Shown here one piece after another: positions 8,955-16,013 of a stretch of DNA of 64,000 bases. Origin of the DNA: Fibrobacter sp. UWB10 (lineage in GTDB: Bacteria > Fibrobacterota > Fibrobacteria > Fibrobacterales > Fibrobacteraceae); the NCBI RefSeq assembly GCF_900182935.1, contig NZ_FXUE01000004.1:1-64000 (forward strand), read 5' to 3'. A program made the translations under genes and the position numbers. Numbering within the stretch: the first letter of the stretch is position 1; every line of letters starts with the position of its first letter. The notes under the pieces are model-generated. The model searched no databases, had not been told where the DNA came from, and saw only the letters and a list, made by a program, of their open reading frames with translations.

Positions 8955-9611
8955 CTAGGTCTTGAGCTTATCCAAAGCCTCGTTCGGGCCAATCACGAAC
9001 AGCACGTCGTTTTCCTTGAGTACGTAGTCGGCAATGTTACCGATCTTGGGGGTGCGTTCCAGCGGGTCGCGAATAGCGATCACCTGGATGCCGTACTTGT
9101 GGGTGAGTGATAGGTCCTTGAGGGTCTTGCCGAGGAATGCGTCGGGGCAGGCGATTTCCACAATCGAGAAGCCTTCCATGAACGGCAGGTAGTCGAGCAT
9201 GTTCGGGCGGTTGAGCCTTTCAGCCAGCGAAATGGCCATATCGCGTTCCGGGTGGAAGATGTCTGCCACGCCGAGCTTTTCAAGGATAATCGTGTGGGCC
9301 GGGCTGCTGGACTTCGCGATAATGTGCTTGACCCCCAGTTCCTTGAGGTTCAGAACCGTCAAAAGCGATGCCTGCAGGTCTTCACCAATGCAGCAGATAA
9401 CGCTGTCCACCTTGGAAAGCGGGAGCGACTGGAGCTGCTTTTTACGGGTGCCGTCGGCAACGACTGCCTGGGCAACCTGGTTCGAAATATCCTGGATTTT
9501 TTCGGGGCTCGGGTCTACGACCATCACATCGTGTCCGAGTGCGGTCAAATGACGGGCCAAAAAGTAGCCCGTGTTTCCAAGTCCGATTACTACGAATTGT
9601 TTAGAAGCCAT
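8955..9611 (-). CDS. ktrA: Potassium uptake regulatory subunit KtrA/TrkA
   Basis: This is a cytoplasmic ring-forming subunit that gates the Ktr potassium channel. Its 218 residues match KtrA: a Rossmann RCK-N domain with 'VVIGLGNTG' at 7-15 and the acidic strand end 'VMVVDPS', then an RCK-C domain from about 135 ('GFSIVEIACPDAFLGKTLKDL', 'NDVLFVIGP'). The start lies 17 bases downstream of the ktrB stop, so the order ktrB-ktrA forms a two-gene operon. Confidence 0.94.
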   Translation of the reverse strand: MASKQFVVIGLGNTGYFLARHLTALGHDVMVVDPSPEKIQDISNQVAQAVVADGTRKKQLQSLPLSKVDSVICCIGEDLQASLLTVLNLKELGVKHIIAKSSSPAHTIILEKLGVADIFHPERDMAISLAERLNRPNMLDYLPFMEGFSIVEIACPDAFLGKTLKDLSLTHKYGIQVIAIRDPLERTPKIGNIADYVLKENDVLFVIGPNEALDKLKT

Positions 9612-9628
9612 GGCCTAAATGTAGTAAC

Positions 9629-11020
9629 TTAGCCGACCATGATGTCTTCTTCGGCGTACCACATGCCCTGCTCCTGCTTTTTAGCCACTGCAGAAATCAG
9701 GAACAACGGGCCCATACGGCCGACAAACATCACCGTGCAAATCACGATACGGCCTGGAATCGAAAGATCTGGGGTGAGACCCATGGAAAGACCGCAGGTG
9801 CTGTAGGCGCTTGCCACTTCGAAGAATACCTTGAGGAACGAAACTTGCTCGATGGAGTTGCCGGCGGCCTCGGTTTCGAGCAACACGAGGGTTGCCACCA
9901 CCACAACCACGATTGCCACCACGAAGATTCGCACAGCCTTATCGACCGTGGTTTCGGGAATGGTTCGGCCAAGAATCTGGGTCTTGTTGCGGCCCAGCAG
10001 GCGGTTAAATCCGAGCAGGAAAATCACGGCGGTGGTTGTCGTCTTGATACCGCCACCGCAGCTACCCGGGTTTGCACCGATCAGCATGATAATCACAAAG
10101 AAGAACAGCGAGCCCACACTCAAGCCGGGCACGTTTACGGAGTTCAGGCCAGCGGTACGGCTGGTGAATGCCATGAAGGCGCTCGTTTCCAGCTTTTGGC
10201 CGAAGTTCAGGCCCTCGAAGGTGTTGCTCCATTCGCTGAACATAAAGAAGAGAATGCTCACGAGAACGATAATCAGGGTAAAGCCTGTGGCAATGTGGGT
10301 ATGGAGCGATACCTTGCGGATAGCGCGCTTCTTAAAGTCGAACAGGTAGCGGATTTCGGTAATGGCCAAGAAGCCGAAACCGCCGGCGAGCGCGAGCACG
10401 CAGGTGGTAATGTTCATGAGCGGGTTCAGCTGGAACCGTTCAAGTGAATCCGGGAACAGGGTAAAGCCTACGTTGCAGAACGAGCTTACCGCCTGGAACA
10501 GACTGCAGAAAAGGCGGTCGTAGAGTTCCATGTCGCTAAACTGCGTAAAGTACACCACAGCGCCAATGGCTTCGAGTAAGAAGGTAAAGGGGAGCACTGC
10601 TTTCAGGATTCGGCCGGCATCGACGTTACCTTCCTGCGTGTAATTTGCGAGGAGGGCTGACTGGTGGTTGAATCCCGGGTGCATACCGGCAAGCAAGATA
10701 ATCACGGTAGAAATCGTCATGATTCCAAGACCGCCCGCCTGCATCAGGACTACGAGAACCCAGTTGCCAAAGGTGGTAAAGCTTGCGCTAATATCGATAG
10801 TGGTAAGGCCGGTAACGCATACGGCAGACATAGCCGTAAAGAACGCGTCGAGTACACCTACCGGTTCACGCTGCGCAAACGGGAGCGACAACAGGAGTGC
10901 TCCCAAAGAAACCAGCGCGAGGTAGCCGGACACGATCATCAAAATCGGGTTGCCCGACTTTTTCTTGACTTCGGCCTTCTTTTCCACGAAGTCAAACGCT
11001 TCGTACCTAGAACGTAACAT
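9629..11020 (-). CDS. ktrB: Potassium uptake transmembrane subunit KtrB/TrkH
   Basis: This is the membrane subunit of the K+ (or Na+-dependent K+) transporter. The 463-residue protein has about ten hydrophobic segments in four M1-P-M2 repeats. The four selectivity-filter loops carry the family glycine: 'VCVTGLTT', 'FCNVGFTLF', 'SRTAGLNS' and 'YSTCGLSMG'. The glycine-rich gate region 'GANPGSCGGGIKTTT' precedes the last repeat. The short soluble N-terminus is lysine-rich. The start codon lies 7 bases after a TATATT hexamer. Confidence 0.95.
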   Translation of the reverse strand: MLRSRYEAFDFVEKKAEVKKKSGNPILMIVSGYLALVSLGALLLSLPFAQREPVGVLDAFFTAMSAVCVTGLTTIDISASFTTFGNWVLVVLMQAGGLGIMTISTVIILLAGMHPGFNHQSALLANYTQEGNVDAGRILKAVLPFTFLLEAIGAVVYFTQFSDMELYDRLFCSLFQAVSSFCNVGFTLFPDSLERFQLNPLMNITTCVLALAGGFGFLAITEIRYLFDFKKRAIRKVSLHTHIATGFTLIIVLVSILFFMFSEWSNTFEGLNFGQKLETSAFMAFTSRTAGLNSVNVPGLSVGSLFFFVIIMLIGANPGSCGGGIKTTTTAVIFLLGFNRLLGRNKTQILGRTIPETTVDKAVRIFVVAIVVVVVATLVLLETEAAGNSIEQVSFLKVFFEVASAYSTCGLSMGLTPDLSIPGRIVICTVMFVGRMGPLFLISAVAKKQEQGMWYAEEDIMVG

Positions 11021-11027
11021 GGGCGTA

Positions 11028-11033
11028 AATATA
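11028..11033 (-). promoter_or_regulatory. Putative -10 box of ktrBA (leaderless)
   Basis: On the minus strand TATATT ends 7 bases before the ktrB ATG, the same spacing as at aroC. It is back to back with the promoter of the divergent transporter gene. Confidence 0.55.
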
Positions 11034-11049
11034 GAAATTAATCCCCATC

Positions 11050-11078
11050 TTGCCTAGGTTTTGGCGGTTTTCTACATT
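11050..11078 (+). promoter_or_regulatory. Putative sigma-70-type promoter, near-leaderless
   Basis: TTGCCT (11050-11055), a 17-base spacer and TACATT (11073-11078) lie just before the transporter gene. Its ATG follows after 9 bases, so the leader would be 0-3 bases long. Confidence 0.6.
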
Positions 11079-11087
11079 TGGGCCCGT

Positions 11088-11990
11088 ATGAAGAATTTGC
11101 GTGCCATTTTGATGCCGATTGCGATTTTACTCGGGATTTTGCTCCCGCAGGCACACGTGCTTTCGCCGTTAATGCCGTTTTTGATCGGTACCATGATGTT
11201 TTTGACGTTTGTGACTAAAATTCCGCCGCAAACGCATGGTTACACGTTTAAAATTGAAATTCGTGCACTGATTGTGAGCTTGATTCTGGTGGCTGCCATT
11301 GCGGGCATTGTAAAACTCTTTGACCTTCCGCGCGAAGTGCTTTTGGGTGGTGCGATTATTGCGCTTTGCCCGCCTGCAAATGCAGCCCCTGCCATGGCCA
11401 AAATGCTTGGCGGTTCGGCCTCGCTTGCCTTGAAGATTTTCTTGAGCGGAAACCTGATTGCATGTTTTTCGATTCCGCTGGTGTTCGGTTACTTGACCGG
11501 AACAGAGGCTGGCCTAAGCGAAATTGCGATGAAGATTTTCAATACGATTCAGCCGATTATTAGCATCCCGCTGGCGTTTGCGCTGGGTCTGCGAGCTTTT
11601 TACCCGGAACTTGCCGACCGCGCCGCCAAATACCAGAAGTACACGATGTTCGTGTGGACGTTCTCGGTGTTCGTAATTTTGGCGAAGGCGAGCTACGACA
11701 TTCGCGAAATGGGATTCACGGAACTTTGGAATAGCGGTAAACTCCCCATGATGGCGGGAATTTCGCTCATTCTCTGCATTCTGCTTTACGCCCTCGGCTG
11801 GTATGTCGAAAGGAACCGCCGCCCGATTGAAAGTGCACAGAGCATGGGGCAAAAGAATACCACACTCGTTATCTGGATTGCCACGTTGTATGCGGGCCCT
11901 GTGGTGGCGCTCGCCCCGACATGCTATGTGGTGTGGCAGAACCTGGTGCTCAGTTATCTGAGCGCAAGGATCAAACCGAAAAAAGAATAA
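11088..11990 (+). CDS. BASS-family (bile acid:Na+ symporter-like) transporter
   Basis: The product is a 300-residue inner-membrane protein with about nine or ten hydrophobic segments and nothing else. The block 'GGAIIALCPPANAAPAMAKMLGGSASLALKIFLSGNLIACFSIPL' matches the conserved core of the BASS superfamily, which also includes ACR3 arsenite carriers and pantothenate or pyruvate carriers. The substrate cannot be read from the sequence. The ATG at 11088 is chosen because it follows a promoter-like sequence; an upstream ATG at 11061 would lie upstream of the -10 box. It is divergent from ktrBA with 67 bases between start codons. Confidence 0.8.
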   Translation: MKNLRAILMPIAILLGILLPQAHVLSPLMPFLIGTMMFLTFVTKIPPQTHGYTFKIEIRALIVSLILVAAIAGIVKLFDLPREVLLGGAIIALCPPANAAPAMAKMLGGSASLALKIFLSGNLIACFSIPLVFGYLTGTEAGLSEIAMKIFNTIQPIISIPLAFALGLRAFYPELADRAAKYQKYTMFVWTFSVFVILAKASYDIREMGFTELWNSGKLPMMAGISLILCILLYALGWYVERNRRPIESAQSMGQKNTTLVIWIATLYAGPVVALAPTCYVVWQNLVLSYLSARIKPKKE

Positions 11991-12042
11991 TTATATTTCT
12001 CATTGCGCAAGCGCATCGCGACAATCCAAAAGTGGGGGCGTA

Positions 12043-12795
12043 ATGAATCATGCAGAACTTGTTAAGCGCCTGTTGGCTGAACAGGATTTAAAGTACCGCG
12101 ACTTTCATGCGTCGCTGTTGCCGAACATCGACAAGAAATCGATTATCGGCGTGCGCGTGCCCACAATGCGAAAAATTGCGAAGGAGTTTGCCGCAGGCGC
12201 GACTCCTGCCGAACTCGGTAAATTCCTCGACAAGCTCCCGCACAAGTATTTCGAAGAAAATCAAGTGCACCTTTTTGCGGTTGAACGCATCAAGGACTTT
12301 GATGAATGCCTGCGACGCATTGAACAGTTCTTGCCCTACATTGATAACTGGGCCGTATGCGACGGCAAATCTCCGAAGGCTTTGCTCAAGGACGAAAAGC
12401 GGTTCGAGTCGTGCATCGAAAAATGGCTCAAGTCAAAGCACCCTTACACGGTTCGCTTCGGCGTGAACATGCTCATGAACTTTTTCTTGGATGAACGCTT
12501 CAGCAAGGAACATTTGAAACTTGTTGCCGCCATCGATGAAAATCGTTTCGACGACGATTCGACAGGCGCTGCGCTGGCTTCTGTAAATGCCGCCCGTCCC
12601 ACCGACCGCTACTACGTGCAAATGGTTATCGCTTGGTACATGGCAACCGCCCTCGCCAAGCAATGGGACGCAACTTTCCCCTACATCAAAGGCCGCAAAC
12701 TTTCGCCCTGGATTCACGCAAAATCCATCCAAAAAGCCTGCGAAAGCTACCGCATCACCGACGAACAGAAGAAAATCCTGCGCGGGTTGAAATAA
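12043..12795 (+). CDS. DNA alkylation repair protein, AlkD-like
   Basis: The 250-residue all-helical protein has HEAT-like repeats and matches AlkD-type DNA glycosylases, which excise bulky or cationic alkylated bases. Visible family features are 'GVRVPTMRKIAKEF' near 36-49, 'YFEENQVHLFAVERI', and the active-site region 'IDNWAVCD' near 100-107, where AlkD has its key Trp and Asp. 'YVQMVIAWYMATAL' supplies another conserved Trp. A GGGGG ribosome site precedes the ATG. TATATT at 11992-11997 is a possible -10 with a ~40-base leader. It is cytoplasmic; the exact substrate is not known. Confidence 0.82.
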   Translation: MNHAELVKRLLAEQDLKYRDFHASLLPNIDKKSIIGVRVPTMRKIAKEFAAGATPAELGKFLDKLPHKYFEENQVHLFAVERIKDFDECLRRIEQFLPYIDNWAVCDGKSPKALLKDEKRFESCIEKWLKSKHPYTVRFGVNMLMNFFLDERFSKEHLKLVAAIDENRFDDDSTGAALASVNAARPTDRYYVQMVIAWYMATALAKQWDATFPYIKGRKLSPWIHAKSIQKACESYRITDEQKKILRGLK

Positions 12796-12814
12796 TTCCC
12801 CGAAAAGTCCACAT

Positions 12815-12843
12815 TTGACATTCGCCTTGTTTTAGGATATATT
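12815..12843 (+). promoter_or_regulatory. Consensus promoter of the GH30 gene (leaderless)
   Basis: A perfect -35 TTGACA (12815-12820), a 17-base spacer and TATATT (12838-12843) end 7 bases before the GH30 ATG. This is the clearest example in the window of a promoter placed so that the mRNA must start at the start codon. Confidence 0.8.
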
Positions 12844-12850
12844 TAGAACC

Positions 12851-14755
12851 ATGAAAGGATTGGTTCGGTTTTTTACTATTTCTAGCGCTGCAGTTGCATT
12901 CCTTGCAAATGGCGCCATGGCACAAACTAAGGTCGTTGTAGACCCGGGCAAGCGCTACCAGGTTTTCGAAGGTTGGGGTTCCAGTCTTTGCTGGTGGGCC
13001 GTAAAGGCGGGCGCCTGGAGCGAGGCGAATCGAAGCAAGTTGATTGGTGCGATTGCGGACCCTGATACGGGTCTTGGCTACACGATTTTCCGTTACAATA
13101 TTGGTGGCGGTGACCAGCCGGGGCATAATCACCTCACGAAGGGGGATGGCGCTGCTGCGGTGCCCGGTTACAAGACTACCGAAAGTGGCGATTTTGATTG
13201 GACGGCGGACCCGTACCAGCGTAACATTGCGTTTGAACTTGCGAAGCGCGTGAAGAACCCAATTTTCGAGGCGTTCAGCAATTCGCCCCCATGGTGGATG
13301 ACCAAGAGCGGGTGCGTTTCGGGTGGCAACAATGGTGCCGACAACCTGAAAGAAGATTACTTCGATGATTTTGCCGACTACCTTTCCGAAGTGGCGCTCC
13401 ATTTCAAGAAGGAATGGGGGATCACGTTCCGTACGGTGGAGCCATTCAATGAGCCGAGTGCCGGCTGGTGGAAGGCGAATGGTGATCAAGAAGGTTGTGG
13501 CTTCAAGAATAATCAGTCCAAGATGATTGTGGAACTTGGCAAGGCGCTCGTTGCGAAGGGCCTGTTCCCCGAGACTTCGGTGAGTGCCGCCGACGAGACG
13601 AATATCGGCGATGCCTTGAATCAGTTCAACAAGTACAGCGGCGAAGCGCTTTCTTACATGTTCCAGGTGAACACGCACAGCTATTCCGGCGGCGACAACC
13701 GCGCAAAGCTTTTCAATGCGGCGTTCGCGAAAGACAAGAAGGTTTGGCAGTCCGAAACGGGCCCGCTTCACAAGAGCGGCGACGAGAACATTGCGCTCTG
13801 GATGGCGGGCGTGATTTTGGCGGATCTGCGCGACATGAAGGCGAGCGCCTGGGTGGACTGGCAGATTGGCGACCCGGCCGAGAACTGGCGTAGCCTCGCG
13901 CTGAACCACAGCAAGCAGACTTTCAGCCCGAATGCGCGTTACTACATGCACGCCGCATTTAGCCGCTACATCCGCCCGGGTTCGCGCATTATCGATAGCG
14001 ACAACGGCAACACGCTCGCGGCGCTGCGCGAAGATGGCGCCTTGGTGCTCGTGGTTCGCAACAGCGGCACGAGCGACGTGAAGTATGAATTCGACTTGCG
14101 CGGGTTTGACAAAATCGGCGCAAGCGCGAAGGTGGTGCGGTTTGAATTGCCGGGCAGTTTGAAGGCGCAGTCCGATATCGCGGTGTCGGGTAAGACGCTT
14201 TCGATGACGGCGCCTGCTCAGACGATTACGACGATGGTCATTGACGGCGCCGAAGGTGGCGTCTGTAAGCCGGATACAATTATCCCGTACGTGAAGGTGC
14301 ATGACGGCGGCTGGAACGAGACGACCGATGTTCAAGTGAATAAGGGCGACTCGCTGGTGATTGGCCCGCATCCGTGGGAAGGTGGCCGCTGGGTTTGGAG
14401 TGGCCCGAACGGATTCGCTTCGACTGATCGCGAAATCCGCTTCAAGAATCTTGACGGAAAATCGAGCGGCTACTACAAGGCGGTCCACACGAATGCTTCG
14501 GGCTGCGAAGCCTCCGTAACCATCAAGGTGGTGGTCGATGACCCGGAAAATCCGTTCGTAGAACCGGATACGACTCAGGAAGATTCGACGACGGCAATCA
14601 GGAACCGTAATCTGGCGGGCTTCGAAATTGGGCCGAACGAACCGATTCAGGTCTTTGACATGCAGGGACGATTCTTGGGCAAATCGCTCAAACTTGCTCC
14701 GGGAACGTACCTTGTCCGTCAGGGAATCCGCCTGCAGCAGGTTCGAATCAAGTAG
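12851..14755 (+). CDS. Secreted glycoside hydrolase family 30 enzyme
   Basis: The 634-residue secreted enzyme has a signal peptide ending at AMA/Q. The catalytic (beta/alpha)8 domain opens with 'FEGWGSSLCWWA', a form typical of GH30 endo-beta-1,6-galactanase-like enzymes. The acid/base is Glu201 in 'VEPFNEP' and the nucleophile is Glu302 in 'WQSETG'. A beta-sandwich follows to ~475, then an Ig-like module with 'WVWSGPNGF' and 'YKAVHTNASGCEA', an acidic linker, and a C-terminal tail 'VFDMQGRF...PGTYLVRQG' of the type IX sorting kind. The likely role is attack on hemicellulose or pectin side chains; whether it acts on galactan, glucuronoxylan or glucan needs assay. A leaderless promoter precedes it. 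Confidence 0.87.
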   Translation: MKGLVRFFTISSAAVAFLANGAMAQTKVVVDPGKRYQVFEGWGSSLCWWAVKAGAWSEANRSKLIGAIADPDTGLGYTIFRYNIGGGDQPGHNHLTKGDGAAAVPGYKTTESGDFDWTADPYQRNIAFELAKRVKNPIFEAFSNSPPWWMTKSGCVSGGNNGADNLKEDYFDDFADYLSEVALHFKKEWGITFRTVEPFNEPSAGWWKANGDQEGCGFKNNQSKMIVELGKALVAKGLFPETSVSAADETNIGDALNQFNKYSGEALSYMFQVNTHSYSGGDNRAKLFNAAFAKDKKVWQSETGPLHKSGDENIALWMAGVILADLRDMKASAWVDWQIGDPAENWRSLALNHSKQTFSPNARYYMHAAFSRYIRPGSRIIDSDNGNTLAALREDGALVLVVRNSGTSDVKYEFDLRGFDKIGASAKVVRFELPGSLKAQSDIAVSGKTLSMTAPAQTITTMVIDGAEGGVCKPDTIIPYVKVHDGGWNETTDVQVNKGDSLVIGPHPWEGGRWVWSGPNGFASTDREIRFKNLDGKSSGYYKAVHTNASGCEASVTIKVVVDDPENPFVEPDTTQEDSTTAIRNRNLAGFEIGPNEPIQVFDMQGRFLGKSLKLAPGTYLVRQGIRLQQVRIK

Positions 14756-14790
14756 TATTACGCCATTATCAAGTGGTATTACGCCATTAT
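14749..14790 (+). repeat. Two tandem 21-bp copies spanning the GH30 stop codon
   Basis: Positions 14749-14769 and 14770-14790 are the same 21 bases with one difference (A versus G). The first copy contains the TAG stop of the GH30 gene. In the second copy the corresponding triplet is TGG, so one mutation in copy one would extend the protein by several codons. Confidence 0.85.
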
Positions 14791-14835
14791 TTTGCAAAAA
14801 ACGAAGAGCTTTCTTATAAAAAGCATAAATTTTGC

Positions 14836-14841
14836 TATCCT
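14836..14841 (+). promoter_or_regulatory. Putative -10 box (leaderless)
   Basis: TATCCT ends 6 bases before the ATG at 14848, the same close spacing seen at other genes of the window. Confidence 0.45.
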
Positions 14842-14847
14842 TTATTC

Positions 14848-15612
14848 ATGCTTTTACAAACAACAGCTCAAAAAATCGTTTTTTCTATTCTCGCCCTTTT
14901 CCTGCTGATTACGGCAGGTAAGGATTGGTTTGACTTTTATTCCTGCGGCGCAGTAAGCCAGTGCCTCTCTGATGCGGGCACCCTGCAGCTTTACACCAAG
15001 TCGGTCATGTCGACCATGCTTACGGTGCTTGCTTTTATCACGGCATCGAGCGCATTCTCTGGCCGCGACGGTAAGCTGCTGCGTGCAGCATTTGTGTTCT
15101 CGTTGCTTGCAGACTATAGCTTCAGCCTGCTCAAGGCGACCGTCGCCGATGTAGGAACCCTCAGCACCATTCTCGGAATCAGCTTCTTCATGGTTTTCCA
15201 GGGCATCTTGATTTACAGGCATTCCCGCAAATCCGAAGACGACAAGAGCATTCCTAAGATCTATGCGCTCTTGGCTGTGGCCGTTCTCGCTGGCATTGCT
15301 TTGATTGCTACAGGTACTTTGGGCCTCACCGTGGCCGTTGTCGTGGTTTATGGCGTCTTCGTCATTACCTCGGTGATCATCGGTATTCTTGCGCCGCGCA
15401 AGGGCTATTTCCCGGCTGTAAACGCCAAGTTTGTCTGCTGGGGCATGGTCGCCTTCTTCTTGGGCGATGTGTGCGTAGGCCTTTCGATGGTCACGGGTGA
15501 CGATCACAGCGCACTGCAGTCGGTTGCTGAAATCGCAAACAACCTCATTTGGTGGTTGTATGTGCCGGCACAGCTCATGCTCATTCGCGCTTGCGTCAAG
15601 CCGAAAGCTTAA
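14848..15612 (+). CDS. Multi-pass membrane protein, possibly YhhN/TMEM86-like
   Basis: The 254-residue protein has about eight hydrophobic segments. Two transmembrane aspartates ('LLADYSFSLLK' near 80 and 'FLGDVCVGLSM' near 206) resemble the pattern of the YhhN/TMEM86 family, whose studied members hydrolyse lysoplasmalogen. The match is by layout only, so the function is tentative. The ATG at 14848 is preferred because it follows a promoter-like TATCCT; upstream in-frame starts lie in the tandem repeat next to the GH30 gene. A terminator follows at 15633. Confidence 0.6.
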   Translation: MLLQTTAQKIVFSILALFLLITAGKDWFDFYSCGAVSQCLSDAGTLQLYTKSVMSTMLTVLAFITASSAFSGRDGKLLRAAFVFSLLADYSFSLLKATVADVGTLSTILGISFFMVFQGILIYRHSRKSEDDKSIPKIYALLAVAVLAGIALIATGTLGLTVAVVVVYGVFVITSVIIGILAPRKGYFPAVNAKFVCWGMVAFFLGDVCVGLSMVTGDDHSALQSVAEIANNLIWWLYVPAQLMLIRACVKPKA

Positions 15613-15632
15613 ATTGCAAATCAGCCTATATT

Positions 15633-15660
15633 AAAAAGCACCCTTTTAGGGTGTTTTTTT
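15633..15660 (+). terminator. Intrinsic terminator
   Basis: AAAAAGCACCCT and AGGGTGTTTTTTT form a short G/C stem flanked by A and T runs, 20 bases after the membrane-protein stop codon. Confidence 0.85.
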
Positions 15661-15683
15661 ATTTGGAAATTTTGTCAGGGTAC

Positions 15684-15847
15684 AAAAAAGGCATCCCTCA
15701 CGGTGGAACACTCGAAGCTACTCACTTAAAAATGATAGCAGTGCCTCGGGGCTTTGTTTTTCGCGTCGATGCGCGCCTAAACTGAACACCAAGAGCGACG
15801 AGCTTTAAAAATACTGTTAGATCGGGCGTTAATCCGTGGGATGCCTT
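15684..15847 (-). ncRNA. Candidate structured small RNA (6S-like architecture)
   Basis: On the minus strand a promoter (TTGCTT, 17-base spacer, TATATT) predicts a start at about 15847. The RNA would begin with GGCATCCCACGG (15845-15834), which pairs with CCGTGAGGGATGCC (15703-15690) near its other end; this is 12 pairs with a two-base bulge. Six Ts follow directly, so the closing stem also serves as terminator. The ~164-base length, terminal closing stem and lack of an open reading frame fit 6S RNA, but the sequence is not recognisable as a known RNA. The conserved SRP RNA and RNase P motifs were looked for and not seen. It lies between the membrane protein gene and uvrC. Confidence 0.6.
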
Positions 15848-15853
15848 ACCCGT

Positions 15854-15882
15854 AATATAGACAACTTGAGGGGCAAAAGCAA
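15854..15882 (-). promoter_or_regulatory. Promoter of the candidate small RNA
   Basis: On the minus strand TTGCTT (15882-15877) and TATATT (15859-15854) are separated by exactly 17 bases, and the RNA stem begins 8 bases after the -10. The ~130 bases between this promoter and the uvrC stop are A/T-rich and show no further gene. Confidence 0.65.
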
Positions 15883-16013
15883 GCGAAAAAACGAAAATTA
15901 TTTTTTTGTCCTTTTAAAATAAACGATAAGTAAATAATTCTTATCCTTGCTTGGCGAAATTAGTTCATAAAGGTCGTTTTTATACAAACGAGCCCTACTC
16001 CATTTTGGAATAT

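Noticed and set aside
14741-14750. tRNA T-arm-like GTTCGAATC
   Set aside because: It lies in the coding end of GH30, and no acceptor, D or anticodon arm can be folded around it.
15690-15845. Small RNA read on the plus strand
   Set aside because: The same stem exists on both strands, but only the minus strand has a promoter in front of it and a T6 tract after it.
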